Assembly (NCBI RefSeq): GCF_007859275.1
Contig: NZ_VOHC01000024.1
Span: 117,726-181,725, forward strand
DNA length: 64,000 nucleotides
Direction: 5' to 3'
DNA from: Planomicrobium sp. CPCC 101079
GTDB lineage: Bacteria > Bacillota > Bacilli > Bacillales_A > Planococcaceae
Part shown: piece after piece, positions 36,063-44,484 of the stretch
How positions within the stretch are numbered: position 1 is the first letter of the stretch
Layout of the letters: each line of letters opens with the position of its first letter
Position numbers and translations under genes: made by a program
Notes under the pieces: model-generated
Told to the model about the DNA's origin: nothing
The model's input: the letters and a program-made list of their open reading frames with translations, nothing else
Databases searched by the model: none

Positions 36063-36770
36063 ATGATATTTGACTTTAAATTCTGGCGTTACTTTGGCAG
36101 ACAGGGAGAATTAATACATAATCTGCAAAACACCGAGGTGCGGAACTTTAATCGTCGGCTCGCCTGGATTTTGGTTCTGGGAGTGCTGGTTTTTGCGCTG
36201 CGCGAAATTTGGGGAATGAATACGGCTTCGTTGACGCCGCTGTTTGCAGCGGGTTTATGGGAGGAATACACGCTTGCACGCTGGACGTCTCTTGTAGGCA
36301 CATTGCTCTGGGCAGGTCTTTACTTGGCGTTCCATTTGTATATTACGGCTTTTTTGTTCAGCAGGTTGACCAAAATGACGTGGCGCGCGGCAATCGTTAT
36401 GCAAAGTTATGTGGTGGCCGTTTTGATCATCGAGAAGGCGCTGGTTTTCTTGGTATTTGCGCTTTTTGGCTATACCACCACGTTATCGATGTTTTCTTTC
36501 GGACCAATGGCCGCTACGTTCATCGAATTCCCGAACCAGTACGTTAACCATTTTTTAACCTATTTCTTCAACCAACTGACCATTTTCACAGGGCTCATCA
36601 TTGCGTTCCAATATCGCTATGTCAGGAGCTTTACTGAGTTTTCACCGAAAGGAATTTTAGCTATCCTGATCACGCTTCATATTTTGGCGGCGCTTTTGGT
36701 GGCTGCGTTTAGCCTGCTGCCGATTACGGATATGCTTAGAGGGTTTACGGAAGGAGGCAATATTATATGA
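36063..36770 (+). CDS. Multi-pass membrane protein (Yip1-like), unknown function
   Basis: This 235-residue protein has about five membrane helices (near 34-52, 73-100, 110-135, 165-186, 203-226) and a short basic N-terminus (MIFDFKFWRYFGRQ). General architecture recalls Yip1/DUF families, but I do not recognise a specific one. It overlaps the HlyD-like gene by 4 bp, so the two proteins probably work together at the membrane. AAAGGA lies 8 nt before ATG 36063. Confidence 0.75.
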   Translation: MIFDFKFWRYFGRQGELIHNLQNTEVRNFNRRLAWILVLGVLVFALREIWGMNTASLTPLFAAGLWEEYTLARWTSLVGTLLWAGLYLAFHLYITAFLFSRLTKMTWRAAIVMQSYVVAVLIIEKALVFLVFALFGYTTTLSMFSFGPMAATFIEFPNQYVNHFLTYFFNQLTIFTGLIIAFQYRYVRSFTEFSPKGILAILITLHILAALLVAAFSLLPITDMLRGFTEGGNII

Positions 36771-38047
36771 ACAGATTCTTTTTTATCGGTTTATCTATTG
36801 CCATCACGGCCTTTATCACAGCAAACTTCCTCTTGCTGTTCGGCGAGAAAAGCGTCCTCCCAAAAACCGTTTATATCGGTGAAACGGAGCGCACCTACGC
36901 CGCGGCATACACGGAAAACCTGCCAAAAGAAGCGGTGACTGCACCAGGCAAATCCACACAGATATATGTGCAGGACAGCGAAGCGATTGATCAGTGGCTA
37001 GTCAAAGAAGGCGACGCGGTCCAAGCAGGGAGCGAACTTGCTTCTTTGAACGAAGCGGAAACCGAAGAGCAGCGCGCGCTTTGGGAAGCGGAACGGGATG
37101 CGCTTCAATCGCAATTATCGGAAGTGGAGCTCTCGTTGAGCAACTTGGTGCTTGAACGGCCTATAGGCGGCACTGACTCTGGAACGTATAATGACTCCAT
37201 TACGGATGCGGAAGGCAACACTACCGACGTGAACGTCAATGTCGATGTCCCGCAAGATGGCCCGTACGCGGCGGCCATTGCGGAATCCGAACAGCGGATT
37301 GCCGCCATTGAATCTGAATTGGCAGTTGTGGAAGCTCAGCTCAATCAAAGTTTAGCGAACCCAGCGCTTATCAGCCCGGAAGAAGGCGTCGTCGCTTCCA
37401 TCAATCGCGAATCCGAACCAATGAGCATTGAAATTTATTCGAACGATAAGATTTTTGTAACTTATGTCTTAGAAGACGAGTGGCAGGACGTTGAAGCCCA
37501 AGACCGCGCCATGGTCCACGTGGAAGGAATGGAACAGGCGGTATCTGGAACGGTGTTGAGTGTTTCTGCATTGCCGGCGACCGATTCCAAGTGGCTCGAG
37601 GCTTATAACGCGCTCGATCCAGTCGACCAGAAAAATCCGATTGCGATTTACGAAGTCCAAATTGCGGCCGATTCCCCGGTTGAGGGCTCTATTCCGTTCG
37701 GCGCAACGGCTAACGCTGAAATTACGACGAATGAAGCCATGGACGCGGTGGCGCTTCCAGAGCCTTGGGTTTTCGACCGGTCAGAAAATGCCGGCGCTGT
37801 CCTGCAGCTGCAACCAGACGGCCGTGCAGCAACCATTCCCGTCACGGTCAGCTTTGATGTTGACGGAAAAGCTGTTCTGGCCGAAGGCATTGCGCCGGGC
37901 ACCATCGTTGCTAACGAAAAAACTTTGCAAAACTTCCAGACGTCTCCAAAAGTCTTTGTCCCGTTCCTTAGTGAACGGCCAAACTATGAATTGGCTAAAG
38001 CTACAAATTGGCGCAAATACGTCGAGTATTTGCTGGCTAGGCAATAA
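36767..38047 (+). CDS. HlyD-like membrane fusion / efflux adaptor protein
   Basis: This 426-residue protein has one N-terminal membrane anchor (about 4-27), a lipoyl-like segment (VKEGDAVQAGSELASLN), a helical hairpin predicted as coiled coil at about 103-195, and a C-terminal beta-rich adaptor domain. This is typical of periplasmic-adaptor-type subunits in Gram-positive ABC or RND-like systems. No ATPase or RND pump gene is adjacent; the only coupled partner is the upstream membrane protein. Confidence 0.75.
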   Translation: MNRFFFIGLSIAITAFITANFLLLFGEKSVLPKTVYIGETERTYAAAYTENLPKEAVTAPGKSTQIYVQDSEAIDQWLVKEGDAVQAGSELASLNEAETEEQRALWEAERDALQSQLSEVELSLSNLVLERPIGGTDSGTYNDSITDAEGNTTDVNVNVDVPQDGPYAAAIAESEQRIAAIESELAVVEAQLNQSLANPALISPEEGVVASINRESEPMSIEIYSNDKIFVTYVLEDEWQDVEAQDRAMVHVEGMEQAVSGTVLSVSALPATDSKWLEAYNALDPVDQKNPIAIYEVQIAADSPVEGSIPFGATANAEITTNEAMDAVALPEPWVFDRSENAGAVLQLQPDGRAATIPVTVSFDVDGKAVLAEGIAPGTIVANEKTLQNFQTSPKVFVPFLSERPNYELAKATNWRKYVEYLLARQ

Positions 38048-38060
38048 AAGAAGAATTGAT

Positions 38061-38096
38061 CCCCGAAAGCTGCGGCTTTTCGGGGGTTTTTGTTTT
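38061..38096 (+). terminator. Terminator of the HlyD-like gene
   Basis: CCCCGAAAGC (38061-38070) pairs with GCTTTTCGGGG (38075-38085, one bulge), followed by GTTTTTGTTTT. Confidence 0.88.
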
Positions 38097-38133
38097 ATAG
38101 GATAGAAAGATGAAGGGCTGGGAATATTTGCTT

Positions 38134-38259
38134 CATGAAGTTTTTGGGTTCTTACATGAAGTATGCGGGGTTCTTCATAAACTTTTGCGGTCCTAACGTG
38201 ACGAAGCGGGTTTCCTACATGAAGTTTTCGTCTTGCTACATAAAATATGTCAAAAGGGC
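38134..38259 (+). repeat. 21-bp periodic array B1 (6 units, +)
   Basis: Cores lie at 38134 (CATGAA), 38155 (CATGAA), 38176 (CATAAA), 38197 (CGTGAC), 38218 (CATGAA) and 38239 (CATAAA), all 21 bp apart. The order of unit types is the same as in array B2, so the two are duplicated blocks. Confidence 0.85.
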
Positions 38260-38344
38260 ACTCTTAAAATCAAAGCAGCAAGACCCAGATGGATGCTTTT
38301 CGCCAAAAGCGAAAAGCGAAAAACCAAGCTGCCAAAATTTGCTT

Positions 38345-38554
38345 CATGAAGTTTTTGAGTTCTTACATGAAGTATTCGGATTGCTTCATGAACTTTTGCG
38401 GTCCTAACATGACGAAGCGAGCTTTCTACATGAAGTTTTTGCATTGCTGCATGAACAAGTCGAATTGCAACGAGAACCTGCTGGCTTCCCTCAAGAAACA
38501 CCAATCTTTCAGCATGAGTTTACGTATTTTTAACATGCAGCCTCCGTTTACTTT
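38345..38554 (+). repeat. 21-bp periodic array B2 (10 units, +)
   Basis: Cores lie at 38345, 38366, 38387 (CATGAA), 38408 (CATGAC), 38429, 38450 (CATGAA), 38471 (CGAGAA), 38492 (CAAGAA), 38513 (CATGAG) and 38534 (CATGCA). The 21-bp register is kept as cores decay toward the 3' end. It lies between the HlyD-like gene and the EamA gene. Confidence 0.85.
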
Positions 38555-38613
38555 TCCTCTTTAACAGAGTAAAATAGGAAGCTAATTCGAAACCCGAAAG
38601 AAGGAAAGCTGCT

Positions 38614-39528
38614 TTGAATCAGTGGAAGGTTTACGGCATATTAACGCTAGTTATGCTTATGTGGGGGTTTAATTTGCCCTCGGTAAAATATATGGTCGGG
38701 TTTGTAGACCCGGTGACGTTGACGTCGTTTCGGATCCTGACGGCGGGAATCTCGGTTTTCGCTTTGCTTGCGGTTTTCAAGCTGTTTCGCTGGCCGGCAA
38801 AAAGCGAATGGAAGGACATCTTGCTTGCCTCGCTGCTTAATGTGGTGGGCCACCATTATTTCCTGTCGAGCGGTTTGGCGCTGACCAGCGGAACGAACGC
38901 GGGACTTGTGCTTGGAACCGGGCCGATGCTGACAGCAGTATTGGTATCGCTCATCATGCGCAATTATCCGTCGAAACTGCAGTGGATAGGCGTAGTGGTC
39001 GGCATGATTGGGGTGTCGGCGACGGTGCTCGTCGGCAACGGGGGAGCGAACGGCATGAATATCGGGGATGTTTTTGTTTTCCTGTCAATCTTGTCGCAAG
39101 TGTTCAGTTATTTGATCATTGCTAGAATGGCGCACACGCTCGATCCGCGATTGTTGACTGGATATATGTTCGTAATCGGCTCCGTGGTTTTGTTCGCCAT
39201 TTCCCTCATTCAGGAACCTGGCGAAATTCGCGCCTTTGCTGAGGTGCCGCCGATTTTTTGGCTGGCGTTCTGTTTTTCGGCAATGCTTGGAACAGCAGTC
39301 GGCCATATGCTTTACAATTATTCGATTGGCCAGGCCGGACCGACGAAGGCCGCTATTTTCATGAACTTCAATACCTTTTTCTCGCTTGTCGGAGCCAGTG
39401 TCATCTTGGGCGAACAAATCACATCACGCCATTTTTTCGGCCTTGTCCTGATTGTTATTGGTGTTGTTTTTGGCTCTGGCGCAGCGGATGACATCATAAG
39501 AAAGCGCAAAAAGCGGCTCAGCACATAA
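38614..39528 (+). CDS. EamA/DMT-family transporter
   Basis: This 304-residue protein has about ten membrane helices in two EamA halves, starting MNQWKVYGILTLVMLMWGFN and ending with a basic tail (IIRKRKKRLST). Drug/metabolite transporters of this type export amino acids or other metabolites; the substrate cannot be read from sequence. The TTG start at 38614 has AAGGAAAG about 6 nt upstream. Confidence 0.85.
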   Translation: MNQWKVYGILTLVMLMWGFNLPSVKYMVGFVDPVTLTSFRILTAGISVFALLAVFKLFRWPAKSEWKDILLASLLNVVGHHYFLSSGLALTSGTNAGLVLGTGPMLTAVLVSLIMRNYPSKLQWIGVVVGMIGVSATVLVGNGGANGMNIGDVFVFLSILSQVFSYLIIARMAHTLDPRLLTGYMFVIGSVVLFAISLIQEPGEIRAFAEVPPIFWLAFCFSAMLGTAVGHMLYNYSIGQAGPTKAAIFMNFNTFFSLVGASVILGEQITSRHFFGLVLIVIGVVFGSGAADDIIRKRKKRLST

Positions 39529-39538
39529 GCCATTTTTT

Positions 39539-39650
39539 ATCCCGCTTCAACGGTCAGTATGATCCCGCTTCGATAAGTGGAGATCAACTGACCGTAAAAG
39601 CCCGATTGGATCAACTAACACTCAGATGGGATGAAGAAATCCACTGAGTG
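39539..39650. repeat. Inverted-repeat element between EamA gene and patA
   Basis: ATCCCGCTTC occurs twice (near 39540 and 39562). ACGGTCAGT (39550-39558) is inverted as ACTGACCGT (39587-39595), and CACTCAG (39619-39625) as CTGAGTG (39644-39650). No T run follows. It resembles a small intergenic repeat rather than a terminator. Confidence 0.45.
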
Positions 39651-39744
39651 AAGTTTCTCTTTATTAAAATAACCCGCAATTGTTCCTTTTGAAAAAAATA
39701 TGAATATAATAGAAGAAAGTCACAATACGAAACGGGGACCATTT

Positions 39745-40905
39745 ATGCCATTGACATTAAATCCACGGGCCGAGGGGCTCGCTGTATCGGGAATCCGCCA
39801 ATTTTTCAACCAGTTGGTCGACTATCCAGATGCGATCAATTTAACGATCGGCCAGCCGGATTTTCCGACGCCGGATAAAGTGAAACGAGCGGGCATGGAC
39901 GCCATCGCGGCAGACTTGACCAGCTATTCCCATAATGCGGGATTGATCGAATTGCGCCAGGAAGTTGCGGCGTTTTTCAGCGACCGCTACGGGCTTACAT
40001 ATGAACCGAAAACAGAAATCATCGTGACGAACGGCGCCAGCGAAGCGCTCGATTCGGTCTTTCGGACAATTTTGGAAGCGGGCGATGAAGTGATCATTCC
40101 CGCGCCTTGCTATACCGGCTATGTGCCGCTCGTCGGTTTGAATGGGGGGAAAGCTGTGCTCCTTAATACATCGGACACCGGACTTGTGCCGACAGCTGAG
40201 CGTTTAAGAACGCTGATCACGAATAAAACCAAAGCGATCTTGCTTAATTTCCCATCCAACCCGACCGGTGTCACCATTACGAAAGAACAAATGGCGCCGC
40301 TTGTAGAGGAATTGAAGCAGCACGATATTTTTATTGTGTCTGATGAAATCTACAGCGAGAACTCTTTTGAAAGCAAACACGAATCGTTTGCAGGTTATGA
40401 GGAAATCAAAGACCGGACATTCCTGGTGCAAGGCTTGTCGAAGTCCCATTCAATGACAGGATGGCGCATGGGCTTCTTACTCGGTCCCGAGCAGTACATG
40501 GCACAAATTTTGAAAGTCCATATGTACAATTCGGTCTGCGCGTCATTGCCGAGTCAGCACGCAGCGATTGAAGCGCTGAAAAACAACCGTGATGCACCGG
40601 AGGAAATGAACCGGGCATATAAAGAGCGGCGCGATTTTGTCTATGGCAAATTGACTGAAATGGGACTGGATGTCGTCAAGCCGCGAGGGGCGTTCTACAT
40701 TTTCCCGTCAGTCGCAAAATACGGCATGACCTCATTTGAATTTGCTACGCGTCTATTGAAAGAAGGCGGTGTCGCAGCTGTACCGGGTTCGGCGTTCACC
40801 GAATTTGGCGAAGGGTTCCTCCGCATTTCCTACGCGTATTCGATGCCGACGCTTGAACTGGCGATGGAGCGCATGGGTGAATGGATCAAGACATTAGAAG
40901 GTTAA
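39745..40905 (+). CDS. patA: PatA-like class I aminotransferase
   Basis: This 386-residue PLP enzyme has the Schiff-base lysine K233 in GLSKSHSMTGWRMG and the family opening AVSGIRQFFNQLVDYPDAINLTIGQPDFPTP, closest by eye to B. subtilis PatA, an N-acetyl-LL-diaminopimelate aminotransferase. A different amino-acid substrate is possible. ATG 39745 follows GGGGACC; the upstream ATG at 39700 lacks a site. It is 15 bp from the next gene, so the two are probably an operon. Confidence 0.8.
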   Translation: MPLTLNPRAEGLAVSGIRQFFNQLVDYPDAINLTIGQPDFPTPDKVKRAGMDAIAADLTSYSHNAGLIELRQEVAAFFSDRYGLTYEPKTEIIVTNGASEALDSVFRTILEAGDEVIIPAPCYTGYVPLVGLNGGKAVLLNTSDTGLVPTAERLRTLITNKTKAILLNFPSNPTGVTITKEQMAPLVEELKQHDIFIVSDEIYSENSFESKHESFAGYEEIKDRTFLVQGLSKSHSMTGWRMGFLLGPEQYMAQILKVHMYNSVCASLPSQHAAIEALKNNRDAPEEMNRAYKERRDFVYGKLTEMGLDVVKPRGAFYIFPSVAKYGMTSFEFATRLLKEGGVAAVPGSAFTEFGEGFLRISYAYSMPTLELAMERMGEWIKTLEG

Positions 40906-40920
40906 AAGGAGGGCTAACAA

Positions 40921-42534
40921 GTGACAACATTATGGGGCACCCCAGAAAAATTAGAAGAACTTCTCTGCGAACTTGTCAGCTGGAACAGCATCACATTATC
41001 CGAAGGCGAAGTGGATTTCGCTTATAACTTACAGGAAAAACTGAATATATTGCCATATTTCCAAGAACATCCGGAATACGTATCACTTGGGGAAGTCAAT
41101 TGGGGGCGGCAGTATGTGACGGCGCTCTACAAGCATCCTGAAGCAACCGACACAATTGTCTTGATCAGCCATTTTGATACGGTGCAGACCGAAGAGTACG
41201 GGGACTTGGAGCCGCTAAGTTGTTTGCCGCGCGAACTGACGGAGGCGTTCAAAGCGGTCAGCGATGAGCTGGATCCCGAAGCGCGGGCAGATCTTGAATC
41301 TGGCGATTATTTGTTTGGACGCGGAACCATGGATATGAAAGCGGGGCTAGCCCTACATATGGCGCTCCTTGAAAAGGCATCAACGGACAATTGGCCGATC
41401 AATCTTCTGCTCATGACCGTGCCGGATGAGGAAGTCAACTCTGCCGGCATGCGCTATGGTGTTTCGAAGCTGCTCGATTTGGAGCGCGAGCATGAGTTGA
41501 ACTTTATTTTATTTTTGAACGGGGAGCCGGTTTTTGCGCAAAAGCCTGGCGATCAATCGCATTATCTTTACACTGGCAGCATCGGGAAAATCATGCCGAC
41601 CGCTTTTTTCTACGGCAAGGAAACTCATGTCGGGGAACCATTGTCCGGTATCACGTCGAGTTATATCTCAACGTATTTAACGCATCGCATGGAATGGAAT
41701 ACGGAATTTACAGAAACGGTTCACGGCGAAAAAACGCCGCTGCCGGTGACGCTTACGCAGCGTGACATCAAGCTTGAATACTCAGCGCAGACGCCATACC
41801 GGACGTCCGCGATGTATAACGTCTTCTTGATGGAACGCAGCGCTGCAGAGGTGTTTGACATTTTCGAGCAAGTGGCGATTGATGCGGCCGCCCATTGTAC
41901 ACGCGATTACCGGGCAATGTGCGAACGCGAAAACGTCGAGCCGGTCGGTGACATACGCGTGCTGCGCTACGAGGAACTGCTGCGCTATGCCATCGAAAAG
42001 TTCGGGGTCGAATATGTCAATGAATCGCTGCGCGAAACGATGATGCACCCGGAATGGGACGTGCGCGAAAAATCGCTGCACATCACCGACATCCTGCTCA
42101 TCAATTGCCAGGAACTGACACCGGCCATCGTCATCATGTACGCGCCGCCGTATTATCCGGCCGTCAATTCATCGCAAGACGAGCTGGTTCAAAGATGCGT
42201 CGGTGCAGTGACCGAAAACGCAAAGGACAGATTCGGTTTGGAAATCAAACAAGTCCATTACTTTAACGGCATATCCGATTTGAGCTATGTCAACTACGAC
42301 GACAACAGCGACAGCTTTCAAGTGTATGAAAACAACACGCCGATCTACGGCGATTCCTACAGCATCCCATTCGAAGCGATGAAACTGCTGAAAGCGCCCG
42401 TGCTGAACGTCGGTCCGTTCGGCAAAGACGCACACAAGCGCACCGAGCGCCTGCACATCAAAAACACTTTCGAAGAAATGCCGGTGTTGCTGGAGGACAT
42501 GATTCTCTCGATAGCCGTAAAAAGCCGCAGCTGA
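40921..42534 (+). CDS. rocB: RocB-like M20 family metallopeptidase
   Basis: This 537-residue protein has M20 motifs VLISHFDTVQTEEYG, FGRGTMDMKAGLALHMALLE and TVPDEEVNSAGMRYG, and in length and sequence matches RocB, an uncharacterised protein of arginine utilisation in B. subtilis. No other roc gene is nearby. GTG 40921 follows AAAAGGAGGGC. It is likely co-transcribed with patA. Confidence 0.8.
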   Translation: MTTLWGTPEKLEELLCELVSWNSITLSEGEVDFAYNLQEKLNILPYFQEHPEYVSLGEVNWGRQYVTALYKHPEATDTIVLISHFDTVQTEEYGDLEPLSCLPRELTEAFKAVSDELDPEARADLESGDYLFGRGTMDMKAGLALHMALLEKASTDNWPINLLLMTVPDEEVNSAGMRYGVSKLLDLEREHELNFILFLNGEPVFAQKPGDQSHYLYTGSIGKIMPTAFFYGKETHVGEPLSGITSSYISTYLTHRMEWNTEFTETVHGEKTPLPVTLTQRDIKLEYSAQTPYRTSAMYNVFLMERSAAEVFDIFEQVAIDAAAHCTRDYRAMCERENVEPVGDIRVLRYEELLRYAIEKFGVEYVNESLRETMMHPEWDVREKSLHITDILLINCQELTPAIVIMYAPPYYPAVNSSQDELVQRCVGAVTENAKDRFGLEIKQVHYFNGISDLSYVNYDDNSDSFQVYENNTPIYGDSYSIPFEAMKLLKAPVLNVGPFGKDAHKRTERLHIKNTFEEMPVLLEDMILSIAVKSRS

Positions 42535-42548
42535 TGCGGCTTTTTTTT
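42519..42548 (+). terminator. Terminator overlapping the rocB stop
   Basis: AAAGCCGCA (42521-42529) pairs with TGCGGCTTT (42535-42543), followed by TTTTT. The TGA stop lies in the loop. Confidence 0.9.
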
Positions 42549-42573
42549 GTTGGGGTGGGAAGGGGAAGTTCAT

Positions 42574-42679
42574 GTAAGCAGCGTGCTTCGTCATGTTAAA
42601 ACTAAGGAAGTTCATGTTAAAACTAAGGAAGTTCATGTTAAAATGCCAAAACTTCATCTAAGAGTGAGTGGAGTCCATG
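42574..42679 (-). repeat. 21-bp periodic array C1 (6 units, -)
   Basis: On the minus strand cores begin at 42679, 42658, 42637, 42616, 42595 and 42574 (CATGGA, GATGAA, CATGAA, CATGAA, CATGAC, CATGAA). Two neighbouring units are nearly identical (CATGAACTTCCTTAGTTTTA), pointing to recent unit duplication. Confidence 0.8.
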
Positions 42680-42787
42680 AAGAAATGTGTAGGTTTGAAG
42701 GGTTTGGCGCTTTTCGCTGAAGCGAAAGCATGCAATTAAATTGGAGTTAGATTTTTAGAAAGGCTTTTTAAAGTGCGCAGACTTCAT

Positions 42788-42851
42788 GTAGGAAACCCGG
42801 TTTTTCGTGTTAGGGCTCCAAAAGTTCATGTAAAAACGTGAACAATGCATA
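42788..42851 (-). repeat. 21-bp periodic array C2 (3-4 units, -)
   Basis: Minus-strand cores lie at 42830 (CATGAA), 42809 (CACGAA) and 42788 (CATGAA), with a weak one at 42851 (TATGCA). The unit order (AACTTTTGG.., then a CGGGTTTCCTA unit, then AAGT..) parallels arrays B1 and B2. Confidence 0.7.
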
Positions 42852-43026
42852 AAAGAATACAAATACGTCATATAGAACATTGTGGACCCCCCTCTATTTT
42901 AAAGACCCGTGCTTTCAAAACCACTCCAAATCTCATTTTTGCCCCGTATGGGAGCTTCAAAAAACAAATTTGGATATTTATGGAATATGCATTTTCTCTC
43001 TGATACTATGGAAGAGGGGTGTTGAT

Positions 43027-43965
43027 TTGATTATCAAATACCGAGACAAGCCGGCAAAAATTGCCGGCTATGAAGCGCTATTAAAAAGGTTGCCGGCCCA
43101 CCATGGGAAACGGGGGCTGATACAAGAAAAATTGAACGGAGCGAGGGCAGGGCTTGGTGGAGAAGAACGCCTGGACCAGCTGCTGGAATCGTTTGATCCG
43201 CCGTATCCGTATTTATTGCTGCAAGGCGTGGAGCTGCCGGGCAAATGCCAGATCGACCTGATGCTGATTACGCCAAGTTGGATCATGTTGCTGGAAGTAA
43301 AAAACATTGCAGGGCGGTTGCGGTTTACCGAAAACCCGAGCGCATTGCACCAGCTGACGCCTACTGGAGAAACAAAAGGGTACAAAAGCCCGATCACCCA
43401 GATGGAAACGGCTGAAATGAAAATCACCAAATTACTGAAACACCTGGATTGCCCGCTGCGCGTGAAAAGCGCACTTGTCATCGCCTATCCTTCGCAAATC
43501 GTTGAAGCCGTCCCTTCTGGCATAAAGGTGTGGAGCGCCGATGAAGTCCTTATCCAATTGGATCGTCTGCAAATGGCTGCTGCCTCAATTTCTCCTGGCC
43601 AAATGAAAGCGCTGGGTGATCACCTTCTCTCCATCCAAGACCACTACAATCCATTTCCACTCGCACCAAAATTCAATATTTCACCAGATGAAATTGAGAA
43701 TGGTGTCTTCTGCCCGCGTTGCCGATTGAAAAAAATGGACCGCTTCCTGCGGAAATGGGAGTGCAAAAGTTGTTTTCTCTTAATCGGCGATGCGCATTTC
43801 GAAGCACTTGAAGAATGGTTTATGATTTACAAATCCACGATAACAACCGCCGAATGCCAAGAATTCCTGGACCTTCCCGACCGCGACACCGCCAAGCGTC
43901 TATTGAAACGGATGGGGCTTGAGGAAAGAGGGGGAAGGCGGCACCGGCAATACGCGAAACAATAA
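43027..43965 (+). CDS. NERD-domain protein with C-terminal zinc ribbon
   Basis: This protein of about 312 residues has a NERD (nuclease-related) domain at about 40-150 (GGEERLDQLL, QIDLMLITPSWIMLLEVKN), with the D...E-x-K arrangement of the nuclease-like core. A later CxxC...CxxC zinc ribbon has C229, C232, C246 and C249. TTG 43027 has GAGGGG 7 nt upstream; the open frame to 42880 covers repeat DNA and is not used. It is flanked on both sides by minus-oriented 21-bp arrays. The nucleic-acid role is inferred. Confidence 0.8.
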   Translation: MIIKYRDKPAKIAGYEALLKRLPAHHGKRGLIQEKLNGARAGLGGEERLDQLLESFDPPYPYLLLQGVELPGKCQIDLMLITPSWIMLLEVKNIAGRLRFTENPSALHQLTPTGETKGYKSPITQMETAEMKITKLLKHLDCPLRVKSALVIAYPSQIVEAVPSGIKVWSADEVLIQLDRLQMAAASISPGQMKALGDHLLSIQDHYNPFPLAPKFNISPDEIENGVFCPRCRLKKMDRFLRKWECKSCFLLIGDAHFEALEEWFMIYKSTITTAECQEFLDLPDRDTAKRLLKRMGLEERGGRRHRQYAKQ

Positions 43966-43976
43966 AATCTTGCTGA

Positions 43977-44010
43977 GAAAAAGGCTTTTGGCGTAAGCGA
44001 AAGCCTTTTT
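43977..44010 (+). terminator. Terminator of the NERD gene
   Basis: AAAAAGGCTTT (from 43978) pairs with AAAGCCTTTTT (44000-44010). The A and T flanks make it potentially bidirectional. Confidence 0.85.
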
Positions 44011-44038
44011 CTGATGAGGCGATAATTCAGTGCTTCAT

Positions 44039-44144
44039 GTTGAATTGTGAAAACTTCCTGTAAGGATCGCGATCCATCATGATAACAACTAAAAAGTTTA
44101 TGAAAAAACTTGGGTAGTTCATGAAAGAACCACAAAACTTCATG
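44039..44144 (-). repeat. 21-bp periodic array D (6 units, -)
   Basis: Minus-strand cores lie at 44144 (CATGAA), 44123 (CATGAA), 44102 (CATAAA), 44081 (CATGAT), 44060 (CAGGAA) and 44039 (CATGAA), all exactly 21 bp apart. Confidence 0.85.
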
Positions 44145-44243
44145 AAGAAAATTTTGGCAAGTGTTGTTTCAGTGAAAACTAAACCAGTAAAGTGGATTTC
44201 AAAGCGGTTTTTTATTAATAGCGATGAATTTTTAAAAGTTCCT

Positions 44244-44349
44244 GATAAAAAGCGAAATCTTCATGCAGCAACCTTGATGCATCAGGTTGAAAATCAATGA
44301 ATTCATCCGGAAACCGCTACACTCCGGGAAAGAGCCGCAATACTTCATA
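44244..44349 (-). repeat. Degenerate 21-bp periodic array D2 (about 6 units, -)
   Basis: Minus-strand cores at 44349 (TATGAA), 44307 (GATGAA), 44286 (CCTGAT), 44265 (CATGAA) and 44244 (CAGGAA) keep the 21-bp register; the unit at 44328 is barely recognisable. The remainder of the gap to 44484 shows no gene. Confidence 0.6.
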
Positions 44350-44484
44350 AAGCAAATTGGCGGAAATGAGATTTTGTCAGTTTTCAATTCAATGAGAAAG
44401 CTAGTAAATTGAACCCCTTCACCCCGTCGGCCAACTAAGGTACAATGAAATTTATACATAAGCAAAGGGGAAGGGGGCAGCTGG

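Noticed and set aside
38289..38564. 91-residue ORF over array B2
   Set aside because: It consists of the 21-bp repeat units read in one frame, lacks a ribosome binding site, and B1/B2 differences show no preference for silent changes.
42880..43026. N-terminal extension of the NERD protein
   Set aside because: The extension covers intergenic sequence without domain character, and a good ribosome binding site supports TTG 43027.
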